Part shown: piece after piece, positions 1-5,349 of the stretch
Numbering within the stretch: the stretch's first letter is position 1
Layout: each line of letters begins with the position of its first letter
NCBI GenBank assembly: GCA_013811645.1
Contig: JACCUU010000081.1
Location: forward strand, 1 to 6,570
Direction: 5' to 3'
From: Actinomycetota bacterium
GTDB taxonomy: Bacteria; Actinomycetota; Thermoleophilia; Gaiellales; Gaiellaceae
DNA length: 6,570 nt
Notes under the pieces: generated by a model
Database searches by the model: none
What the model was told of the DNA's origin: nothing
The model's input: the letters and a program-made list of their open reading frames with translations, nothing else
Position numbers and translations under genes: made by a program

Positions 1-675
1 GGCTTCCGCCTGTCGAACGACAGCGCGCTCGCCCCGATCGCCGGGTCGACGCGAGCACTCAGCGCTCCAGGCAGCGATCCGGCGCAGGTCTCGTTCACGC
101 CGGACGGCAACTCGCTCGTCGTCACCGAGAAGGCGACCAGCAAGATCCTTACCTGGAAGCTGACGAGGAACGACGAGCCCTTCGGACGACAGATCCACGA
201 GTCGGACGGCGTGACCCCGTTCGGATTCGACTTCACCCGTGACGGCACGCTCATCGTGACCAACGCGGAGGAAGGCGTGGTCGGAGCCGCATCTGCCTCG
301 AGCTACACGCTCGAAGGTGGATTCCGGACGATCAGCGGCTCGGTGCCCGATCTCCGGAGCGAGGTCTGCTGGACGGTTGTCTCGAAGGACCAGCGCTACG
401 CCTACGTGACGAACTTCGGCGACGGGACCATCTCGAGCTACACGATCGCCGACGACGGCAGGATCACATTGCTCGAGTCGATCGCGGCGACGACGACCCT
501 CGGGCAGTTGTCGATCCGCGACGCCGACCAGAGCAAGGATGGCCGGTACCTGTACGCGATCGACATCACCTCCCGCATGGTGCATGGGTGGGAGATCGAA
601 AAGGATGGGTCCCTCACGTCGATCGGGGCGTTCCCCGGCCTCCCCGGGACCGTCGCAGGTCTCGCGGCCCGCTAG
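1..675 (+). CDS. YVTN/6-phosphogluconolactonase-type beta-propeller protein, 3' part
   Basis: The frame is open from the first base of the window and gives 224 residues before TAG, so the start and N-terminal blades lie upstream. The visible part consists of propeller-blade repeats of the form FxPDGxxLxVT...I.xWxL: one near residues 35-57, one near 75-85 (FTRDGTLIVTN), a YVTN blade at residue 135 onward (YVTNFGDGTISSY), and a last one containing KDGRYLYAID and WEIEKDGSL. These match the lactonase / YncE-like seven-bladed propeller families, in which some members hydrolyse 6-phosphogluconolactone and many have no known substrate. Because the N-terminus is missing I cannot say whether it carries a signal peptide; several actinobacterial relatives are secreted. 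A strong hairpin follows the stop. The family fold is well supported. A lactonase activity is not shown by the sequence. Confidence 0.85.
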   Translation, partial: GFRLSNDSALAPIAGSTRALSAPGSDPAQVSFTPDGNSLVVTEKATSKILTWKLTRNDEPFGRQIHESDGVTPFGFDFTRDGTLIVTNAEEGVVGAASASSYTLEGGFRTISGSVPDLRSEVCWTVVSKDQRYAYVTNFGDGTISSYTIADDGRITLLESIAATTTLGQLSIRDADQSKDGRYLYAIDITSRMVHGWEIEKDGSLTSIGAFPGLPGTVAGLAAR

Positions 676-692
676 AAGCAGATCGACTCGAG

Positions 693-722
693 CGGCCGGC
701 CTCGTGCGTCAGAGGCCGGCCG
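693..722 (+). terminator. Perfect 11-bp hairpin after the propeller gene
   Basis: CGGCCGGCCTC (693-703) and GAGGCCGGCCG (712-722) are perfect inverted repeats around an 8-nt loop, 17 nt after the propeller stop codon. No T-tract follows, as is common for actinobacterial terminator-like hairpins. It probably ends the upstream transcript. It could also act as a partial terminator if the kinase pair is read through from upstream. Confidence 0.65.
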
Positions 723-742
723 GCAACCATGGAGAACGGTTC

Positions 743-749
743 GAGGAGG
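743..749 (+). promoter_or_regulatory. Shine-Dalgarno deciding the kinase start
   Basis: GAGGAGG lies 12 nt before the ATG at 762. The spacing is slightly long but usable. It rules out the in-frame ATG codons at 588 and 729: the first would place the coding region inside the propeller gene and across the hairpin, and the second would put this motif inside the coding region. Confidence 0.6.
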
Positions 750-761
750 CACACTTCGGGC

Positions 762-2513
762 ATGAAAGAACCGATGGAACCTCGCTTTCAGCTCAGCATG
801 CGCTGGTGGCTTGCGCTCGTCTTCGCGGTGATCACCACGGTGACTGCGATCGCAGTTGCCGAGCTCCTCGTCTGGCGAGCGGAGACCACGTTTCGGGAGC
901 GGTCGGAGCGAAGCGCGCTCTGGTACGTGCTCGCGTCCGCCGATGCGGTCACGACCGCACTCGACGAGGGCGGGCCCGGGCCTGACGTCGACGAGGTCGC
1001 TCGTCGGCGGCGACTTTCGGTGTTCCTCTTCGACTCGAGTGGAGCGGTGATCGGAGCGATGCGCTCGAACGGTCGCGAGCTGATGTCGGTGCCCGACGCG
1101 ACCAGAGCGGTGACATCCGCGCTCGACGGTCGGCGCTTCGCGAGAACCTACGACTCGGGGCGCACCGGAGTCGTCGCCGTGCCGATCCGCTCACATCAGG
1201 CGCAGGTGCTGCTGGCGTTCGGCCCGCAGCCGGGCTACGGCGACTCGATGACAGTCTTCAAGGATCAGGTCCGACTCGCGGTGCTCGGCGCGGCCGCGCT
1301 GGGAGCGGCGATCGGCTTCGTGGTCGCTTCCCTCCTCGCCGCACGGCTCAAGCGAATCGGCGCCGTCGCGTCCGCGATCGAGCGAGGCGAGTTCACCGCG
1401 GCCCCCCTGCGGCCGCGCTTCGGCGACGAGGTCGGGAGTCTCGCACTGATGGTCGAACGCATGAGAGCCCGCTTACAAGGCTCGATCGAGCGCCTGGACA
1501 ATGAGCGCGCCCGTCTCGAGCGCCTGCTCGGGCGCCTCGATCAAGGCGTGGTGGCGATCGACGCCGACTTACGGATCGAAGTCGCGAACACGGCCGCGGC
1601 GCGCCTGCTCGACGTCAACTCCCTCGCGGAGGGCGATGAGCTGCCCGACCCGTGGCCGCCGCACTTTCCGCTGAGGTACTTTGCGGCGCAGCTTTTCGCC
1701 CCTGGCAGCGCTTTGGCAGTCGAACGCGTCACACCGGCCGAGGGCGAGAGCTACACCGTGACTGGCGTTCCTGCGGGCCGATTCGGGACTGCGATGCTTG
1801 TCATCACCGACATGTCGGAGCTCGAGCGGCGCGAGCATGTACAGCGCGACTTCGTTGCAAACGCCGCCCACGAGCTACGTACTCCCGTGACGGCGATCAA
1901 GAGCGCGATCGAGGTTCTCCAAGGTGGCGCCAAGGAACGGCCCGAAGAGCGAGATCGTTTCCTCGAGATCGTCGAGCGCCAAGCCGCCAGGCTCGGACGG
2001 CTCAGCCACGCGCTCCTCATCCTCGCACGCGCCGAGGCCGGCGATCTGGAAGCGACGCTCGAGCCGGTTGAGCTCTGCGCAGTGCTGCGCGAGGTTGCCG
2101 CGGAGCTACCGGCCGACGACGCGCCTTCAGTGGAGGTGGACTGCCCCGAGGGCATCCTCGTGCAGACACACCGCGACCTGATCGAGCAGGTGGTCGTCAA
2201 CCTAGCCACGAACGCGACGAAGTACTCGGGTGGCAGCGCCGTCAGACTGTCGGCTCGTCGCCTGGACGGCACGGTCGCGATCGATGTGAGCGACGCCGGC
2301 CCCGGCATTCCGCTCGAGGACAGGACGCGTGTCTTCGACCGCTTCTACCGCGGTCGCGAACGCGACGCCAGCGGCTTCGGACTCGGGCTCGCGATCGTCA
2401 GGCAGGCAGTGCGCGTGCTCGGCGGCACGCTGACGATCGCGTCCGAGGAAGGCGAGGGCACGACCGTCCGCGTACTTCTCCCGCTGCCGCCCGTCGCTGA
2501 GGCACTTCGATGA
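762..2513 (+). CDS. Membrane sensor histidine kinase (PhoR/VicK-like: TM-sensor-TM-HAMP-PAS-HisKA-HATPase)
   Basis: This 583-residue sensor kinase autophosphorylates on His and passes the phosphate to the regulator encoded next. Domains in order: short cytoplasmic N-terminus; TM1 about residues 14-38; an extracytoplasmic sensor of about 130 residues with no recognisable ligand fold; TM2 about 170-194; HAMP about 194-242; a PAS-like domain about 247-354 (GVVAIDADLRIEVAN); HisKA with HELRTP and the phospho-acceptor His370; HATPase_c with an N-box (NLATNATKYS, about 480-489), G1 box DAGPGIP (about 511), F-box VFDRFYRG and G2 box GFGLGLAIV. All catalytic motifs are intact. The start at 762 is chosen from the Shine-Dalgarno; the open frame extends upstream to 588 only because of GC-rich sequence. 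It overlaps the response regulator by ATGA, so the two are translationally coupled. Kinase-before-regulator order is less usual than the reverse. The signal is unknown; PhoR-like architecture alone does not prove phosphate sensing. Confidence 0.93.
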   Translation: MKEPMEPRFQLSMRWWLALVFAVITTVTAIAVAELLVWRAETTFRERSERSALWYVLASADAVTTALDEGGPGPDVDEVARRRRLSVFLFDSSGAVIGAMRSNGRELMSVPDATRAVTSALDGRRFARTYDSGRTGVVAVPIRSHQAQVLLAFGPQPGYGDSMTVFKDQVRLAVLGAAALGAAIGFVVASLLAARLKRIGAVASAIERGEFTAAPLRPRFGDEVGSLALMVERMRARLQGSIERLDNERARLERLLGRLDQGVVAIDADLRIEVANTAAARLLDVNSLAEGDELPDPWPPHFPLRYFAAQLFAPGSALAVERVTPAEGESYTVTGVPAGRFGTAMLVITDMSELERREHVQRDFVANAAHELRTPVTAIKSAIEVLQGGAKERPEERDRFLEIVERQAARLGRLSHALLILARAEAGDLEATLEPVELCAVLREVAAELPADDAPSVEVDCPEGILVQTHRDLIEQVVVNLATNATKYSGGSAVRLSARRLDGTVAIDVSDAGPGIPLEDRTRVFDRFYRGRERDASGFGLGLAIVRQAVRVLGGTLTIASEEGEGTTVRVLLPLPPVAEALR

Positions 2514-3196
2514 CGGCCCGTGTGCTCCTCGCCGACGACGAGCAGGACATTCTCGAGCCTGTCTCGTACGCCCTGCGCTCCGCCGGCTTCGAGGTCGAGT
2601 GCGCGATCGACGGGGAGGCGGCCCTCGAGAGCGCCCTCGAAGGCGATTACGACATCGTCATCCTGGACGTCGTCATGCCCGGGCTCTCCGGGACGGACGT
2701 TTGTCGTCAACTACGTGCGCGCTCGGCGGTGCCGATCGTCATGTTGACGGCAAGAGACGGTGAGGTGGAGCGGGTCATCGGCCTCGAGCTCGGCGCAGAC
2801 GACTACATCACCAAGCCGTTCTCGACCGCGGAGCTCGTGAGCCGCCTCCGCGCGATCCTGCGGCGGCGCGAGTTCGACCGACCGGTAGGAACCGCCCGCC
2901 TCGAGCTCGGCCGGCTCTCGATCGACGCGGCCGAGCAGAGCGTCCGTCTGCACGGCGTCGAGGTGCACCTGACGCCGATGGAGCTCCGGATTCTGATCGT
3001 GCTCGCGCAGCACCCGGGACGTGTCTTCGAGCGACAGGAGATTCTGCAACGCGCGTGGCAGACGTCGTTCGTAGGAGATGAGCGCGCGTGCGATAGCCAC
3101 ATCTTCAACCTCCGCGCCAAGATCGAGGACGATCCTCACAAACCTCGTCGTCTGCTCACTGTTCCAGGCACCGGCTACAAGCTCGTCGCCGCCTAA
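2510..3196 (+). CDS. OmpR/PhoB-family response regulator, partner of the upstream kinase
   Basis: A 228-residue transcription factor with a receiver domain (about 1-118) and a winged-helix DNA-binding domain (about 125-226). The receiver has the acidic pocket (ADDE, residues 8-11), phospho-acceptor Asp53 in LDVVMPG, Thr80 (MLTARD) and Lys102 (ITKPF), so it should be phosphorylatable. The C-terminal domain has the family's LTPMELRIL start, the GRVFERQEILQRAW helix region and a beta-hairpin wing ending VPGTGYKL. The wing has Pro where most relatives have Arg (VRGxGY). The ATG sits inside the kinase stop (ATGA), which makes this the cognate partner. Its 3' end faces a paralogous regulator on the other strand, 26 nt away. 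Targets cannot be read from the window. Confidence 0.94.
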   Translation: MTARVLLADDEQDILEPVSYALRSAGFEVECAIDGEAALESALEGDYDIVILDVVMPGLSGTDVCRQLRARSAVPIVMLTARDGEVERVIGLELGADDYITKPFSTAELVSRLRAILRRREFDRPVGTARLELGRLSIDAAEQSVRLHGVEVHLTPMELRILIVLAQHPGRVFERQEILQRAWQTSFVGDERACDSHIFNLRAKIEDDPHKPRRLLTVPGTGYKLVAA

Positions 3197-3222
3197 GGGC
3201 AGCGCGCTCGCCCTGGAACGAG

Positions 3223-3960
3223 CTAGGCAGACTCGAGCCTGTACCCGATGTCTCGCACGGTGACGATCTGGCGCGGTGTACTCGGGTCTCGTTCGAGCTT
3301 CCGGCGAAGATTCGAGACATGAACGTCACACGCCCGCTCGTCGCCGTCGTAGTCGCCGTTCCAGAGGTGGCGCATGATGCGGTTGCGCGACAACGTGCGC
3401 CCCGGGTGCGCAGCGAGGAGCGAGATCAGCTTGAACTCGGTATGCGTCAGACGCACGTCGACGCCGTCCACGGATGCACGGTGCCGCACTCGATCGACGC
3501 GAAGCGCGCCGACTCGCAGTGCAGGTTCCGCTCCTACCTCCCGATCGAGCTCGATGCGCCTGAGAAGCGAGCGGACACGGCTCGTCAGCTCGGCGAGCGA
3601 GAAGGGCTTCGTGACGTAGTCGTCTGCCCCGAGCTCCAGTCCGAGCACACGATCGATCTCTCGATCCTTCGCCGTGAGCAGGATGATCGGGACAACACTT
3701 CGCTTCCTGAGGTGCTGACAGACCTCCAGCCCCGTCAGACCGGGCATGAAGACGTCGAGGATCAGGACGTCGTAGCCGCGCGACGCGGCCGCGTCGAAAG
3801 CGGACTGGCCGTCGAGAAACGCGTCCACTTCGAAGCCCTCCCTGCGTAATTCGTAGACCAGAGATTCGAGCACATCGGCCTCGTCTTCGGCAACGAGGAC
3901 GCGGGGCGCGGTGTGAGGCTCGGCTTCCAAGACCTCGACGGTTGCGACATTTTCCAGCAT
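3223..3960 (-). CDS. Orphan OmpR/PhoB-family response regulator
   Basis: A 245-residue regulator with a 20-residue N-terminal extension before the first receiver strand (RVLVAEDEADV). The receiver keeps the acidic residues (about 25-27), phospho-acceptor Asp69 (LDVFMPG), Thr96 (LLTAKD) and Lys118 (VTKPF). The winged-helix domain is about 145-244, with LTHTEFKLI and a normal VRDIGYRL wing. No kinase gene adjoins it. It aligns without gaps to the receiver of the convergent regulator at 2510-3196, with close to 60% identity by hand count, and both share GDERACD-x-H in the DNA-binding domain, so the two look like paralogs. The ATG at 3960 is preferred because a perfect stress-type promoter ends 11 nt before it. 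A GTG at 4038 in the same frame would add 26 residues that do not resemble a receiver and would lie 14 nt after Ku, which is the main alternative. No good Shine-Dalgarno precedes either start. Confidence 0.92.
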   Translation of the reverse strand: MLENVATVEVLEAEPHTAPRVLVAEDEADVLESLVYELRREGFEVDAFLDGQSAFDAAASRGYDVLILDVFMPGLTGLEVCQHLRKRSVVPIILLTAKDREIDRVLGLELGADDYVTKPFSLAELTSRVRSLLRRIELDREVGAEPALRVGALRVDRVRHRASVDGVDVRLTHTEFKLISLLAAHPGRTLSRNRIMRHLWNGDYDGDERACDVHVSNLRRKLERDPSTPRQIVTVRDIGYRLESA

Positions 3961-3971
3961 TACCACCGGGA

Positions 3972-3996
3972 ATACCCGAGCCCGGTTACGCGAAAC
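3972..3996 (-). promoter_or_regulatory. Putative SigB/SigF-type promoter of the orphan regulator
   Basis: On the minus strand GTTTCG (3996-3991), a 13-nt spacer, then GGGTAT (3977-3972) match the stress-sigma consensus GTTTAA-N12-15-GGGTAT, with a perfect -10. Transcription would begin near 3964, about four nucleotides before the ATG at 3960, giving a nearly leaderless mRNA. That agrees with the absence of a clear Shine-Dalgarno. The assignment rests on motif and position only. Confidence 0.55.
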
Positions 3997-4007
3997 GTTC
4001 ACGGGTC

Positions 4008-4023
4008 TTTCGCCTGTGCGAAA
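4008..4023. repeat. Inverted repeat TTTCGC-N4-GCGAAA upstream of the orphan regulator promoter
   Basis: TTTCGC (4008-4013) and GCGAAA (4018-4023) form a perfect 6-bp palindrome with a CTGT centre, roughly 45-60 nt upstream of the predicted transcription start. Another GCGAAA copy at 3990-3995 overlaps the -35 element, 28 bp from the first in the same orientation. This could be an operator, for example for autoregulation, or a small hairpin in the 3' untranslated part of the Ku transcript. Confidence 0.3.
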
Positions 4024-4052
4024 ACTCTTTTCGGGCACAACGCTCGCGGGGT

Positions 4053-4889
4053 CTACCTCCGCGTGCGCGCCCTGGGTGCGCGGCGCTTGGGTGCACGCGT
4101 CTTCTTCCGCCCGTTCCTCTGGCCCTTCGCCGCATCGACGCTTGCCCGCAGTGCCTCGAGGAGGTCGGTCGGCGCCTTCTCCTTCTCGGGCGTTCGCGCA
4201 TGAACCTCCTCGCCCTTCTGCTTTTGCTTCACGATCTTCAGCAGCCGCTTGCGATACTTGTCCTCGTACTTGCCGTGCTCGAAGTCGGACGTGAAGCGGT
4301 CGATGAGCGTCTGCGCCATCTCGAGCTCTTTCTTGTCGACCTTCGAGCTTCGTTTCGGCGCGATGCCCTTGACCGGGCGTATCTCGTCGGCGAAGTACAT
4401 GGCCTCGAGCACGATCACGCCGTCGCGCACTCGAAGGCAGCCGAGCTGCTGCTTCTGGTGGAACACGTACTCGACGACGGCGGAGAGCCCTGACTCCTCC
4501 ATCGCGCGCAGGAGGAGCAGATAGACCTTGTCCGCTCCCTCGGCCGGGCCGAGGTAGTAGCTCCGCTGGAAGACGATGGGGTCGATGTCGTCGCGCTGGA
4601 CGAAGTCGAGCACCTGGATCGTCCGGTAGCCCTCCTCCTCGGCGGCCGCGAAGTCGTCGTCCTCGAGGTAGACGAGCTCGCCGTCGGCAACCTCGTACGC
4701 CTTGACGATCTCGTCGGCGGGGACTTCCTTGCCTTCCTTCTTGCAGACCTTCTCGTATCCGATTGGCGAGCCGTCCTTCTCATGGACGAGATGGAGCTCG
4801 AGGTCGTTCTCGTCGATGGCGCTGTACATCCTCACCGGGGCGTTGACGAGCCCGAAAGAGATGCTGCCCGACCAGATTGCCCGTGGCAC
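4053..4889 (-). CDS. ku: Bacterial Ku, DNA-end-binding protein of non-homologous end joining
   Basis: A 278-residue protein starting with GTG. It begins with the classic Ku opening (PRAIWSGSISFGLVNAPV) and continues through the family's landmarks: HLVHEKDG, GYEKVCKKEGKEV, the acidic segment ELVYLEDDDF, DFVQRDDIDPIVFQRSYYL, KVYLLLLRAMEESG and ELEMAQTLIDRFTSDFE. Bacterial Ku forms a ring-shaped homodimer that threads onto double-strand breaks and recruits the ligase LigD. The C-terminal part has a TDLLEALRASVDAAK segment, resembling the conserved region linked to LigD contact, then a strongly basic tail (GRKKTRAPKRR...). Such tails are known in mycobacterial Ku to add DNA binding. No ligD gene is in the window. 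The GTG is chosen because it gives the canonical N-terminus. There is no visible Shine-Dalgarno, and a stress-type promoter may start the mRNA a few bases before it. It is divergent from the Gly-rich gene, and the orphan regulator follows on the same strand. Confidence 0.96.
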   Translation of the reverse strand: MPRAIWSGSISFGLVNAPVRMYSAIDENDLELHLVHEKDGSPIGYEKVCKKEGKEVPADEIVKAYEVADGELVYLEDDDFAAAEEEGYRTIQVLDFVQRDDIDPIVFQRSYYLGPAEGADKVYLLLLRAMEESGLSAVVEYVFHQKQQLGCLRVRDGVIVLEAMYFADEIRPVKGIAPKRSSKVDKKELEMAQTLIDRFTSDFEHGKYEDKYRKRLLKIVKQKQKGEEVHARTPEKEKAPTDLLEALRASVDAAKGQRNGRKKTRAPKRRAPRARTRR

Positions 4890-4898
4890 GAGAGCGGT

Positions 4899-4925
4899 GT
4901 ACCCGTGTGTCCAGAAGCGCTAACC
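4899..4925 (-). promoter_or_regulatory. Possible SigB/SigF-type promoter of ku
   Basis: On the minus strand GGTTAG (4925-4920), a 15-nt spacer and GGGTAC (4904-4899) resemble GTTTAA-N12-15-GGGTAT, with 5 of 6 matches in the -10 and a weaker -35. Only 9 nt separate the -10 from the GTG at 4889, so the transcript would be nearly leaderless, in line with the missing Shine-Dalgarno. It is weaker than the two other such elements in the window. Confidence 0.35.
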
Positions 4926-4945
4926 ACAGTTCGCTCGGGCTGTCT

Positions 4946-4971
4946 GTTTACCCGCGAGCAGGCAGGGGTAG
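4946..4971 (+). promoter_or_regulatory. Putative SigB/SigF-type promoter of the Gly-rich gene
   Basis: GTTTAC (4946-4951), a 14-nt spacer and GGGTAG (4966-4971) each match five of six bases of the stress-sigma consensus GTTTAA / GGGTAT. The -10 ends 32 nt before the ATG, leaving room for a leader of about 25 nt that holds the Shine-Dalgarno. It lies in the same 114-nt divergent region as the possible ku promoter. Confidence 0.55.
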
Positions 4972-4991
4972 ATCGGCGTCACACTCGAGGG

Positions 4992-4998
4992 AAAGGAG
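4992..4998 (+). promoter_or_regulatory. Strong Shine-Dalgarno of the Gly-rich gene
   Basis: AAAGGAG lies 5 nt before the ATG at 5004. It is the best ribosome-binding site in the window and decides the reading frame in a low-complexity stretch where other frames, including an Arg-rich one, are also open. Confidence 0.75.
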
Positions 4999-5003
4999 AC
5001 GAA

Positions 5004-5306
5004 ATGAACCCCGAGGAACAAGGGAGTCAGAGCGGCCAAGGCGGCGGCTCGCAGGGCGACCAAGAGGGCGGCGGCTCCGGCGGTATGGGCGGCGGCTCGC
5101 AGGGTGGCGGTTCCGAGAGCGGATCGCAGGGTGGCGGCTCCGGCGGTTCGGGCAGCGGCTCAGAGAGTGGCGGCACCGGCGGTTCGGGCGGTTCCGAGAG
5201 CGGCTCGCAGGGCGGGGGCTCGCAAGGCGGGGGTTCCCAGGGCGGCGCCGGGGATCAGGGCGAGGTAGAAAGTCCCCAAGACGAAGAGTCCACCGGCGCG
5301 AGATAG
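5004..5306 (+). CDS. Gly/Ser-rich low-complexity protein, 100 aa, probably stress-induced
   Basis: The protein has 100 residues, of which 43 are Gly and about 21 Ser, with Gln, Glu and Asp for most of the rest. There are almost no hydrophobic residues, no Cys and no aromatic residue, so it should be soluble, acidic and disordered. Units such as GGGSQ and SES recur, and the decapeptide SESGSQGGGS occurs at residues 37-46 and 64-73. The ends (MNPEEQ and GEVESPQDEESTGAR) are less repetitive and acidic. There is no signal peptide or membrane segment, so it is predicted cytoplasmic. Evidence that it is a gene: a strong Shine-Dalgarno, a stress-type promoter at the right distance, and a perfect 12-bp hairpin just after the stop. 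Function is unknown. Small hydrophilic Gly-rich proteins of this style are often linked to desiccation or general stress, but that is inference here. Open frames on the same DNA in other registers are taken as shadows. Confidence 0.72.
   Translation: MNPEEQGSQSGQGGGSQGDQEGGGSGGMGGGSQGGGSESGSQGGGSGGSGSGSESGGTGGSGGSESGSQGGGSQGGGSQGGAGDQGEVESPQDEESTGAR
5112..5222 (+). repeat. Internal near-identical 30-bp repeats in the Gly-rich gene
   Basis: The segments 5112-5141 and 5193-5222 encode the same ten residues with only a few third-position differences, 81 bp apart, within a longer run of GGCGGCTC-like units. This suggests growth by slippage or unequal recombination, and the length may vary between strains. 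Confidence 0.6.
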
Positions 5307-5316
5307 TTCAGTGACG

Positions 5317-5349
5317 CCCGGGCGGACCGAAAGCGATGGTCCGCCCGGG
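5317..5349 (+). terminator. Perfect 12-bp hairpin after the Gly-rich gene
   Basis: CCCGGGCGGACC (5317-5328) pairs perfectly with GGTCCGCCCGGG (5338-5349) around a 9-nt loop, starting 11 nt after the stop codon at 5304-5306. No T-tract follows. It is the likely transcription end of the Gly-rich gene and isolates the hydrolase remnant downstream. Confidence 0.75.

Noticed and set aside
588..761. N-terminal extension of the histidine kinase from the ATG at 588
   Set aside because: It overlaps the propeller gene, crosses a perfect hairpin and reads as Arg/Pro-rich nonsense. The Shine-Dalgarno at 743-749 points to 762.
1751..2308. Long minus-strand open frame opposite the kinase
   Set aside because: Its Ser/Arg/Ala-rich composition with no fold is typical of antisense frames in high-GC genes.
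3197..3213. Possible terminator between the convergent regulators
   Set aside because: Only four terminal base pairs (GGGC/GCCC) with a 9-nt loop and no T-tract; too weak to call.
3319..3849. Long plus-strand open frame opposite the orphan regulator
   Set aside because: It is a GC-driven antisense shadow of a clearly conserved gene, with no motif or ribosome-binding site of its own.
4338..4374. GTTTCG followed by GGGCGT inside ku on the plus strand as another stress promoter
   Set aside because: The spacer is too long, the second element is a poor -10, and it points into the interior of an opposing gene with no start nearby.
5004..5306. CRISPR-like or satellite repeat interpretation of the Gly-rich stretch
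   Set aside because: The repeats are short, imperfect and keep codon phase with a start, stop and ribosome-binding site; they are coding low complexity, not spacer-repeat units.
4877..5314. Arg-rich open frame across the Gly-rich gene
   Set aside because: It is a frame-shifted reading of GGC/TCG-type repeats, has no ribosome-binding site, and starts inside the ku promoter region. The frame at 5004 has the strong Shine-Dalgarno.
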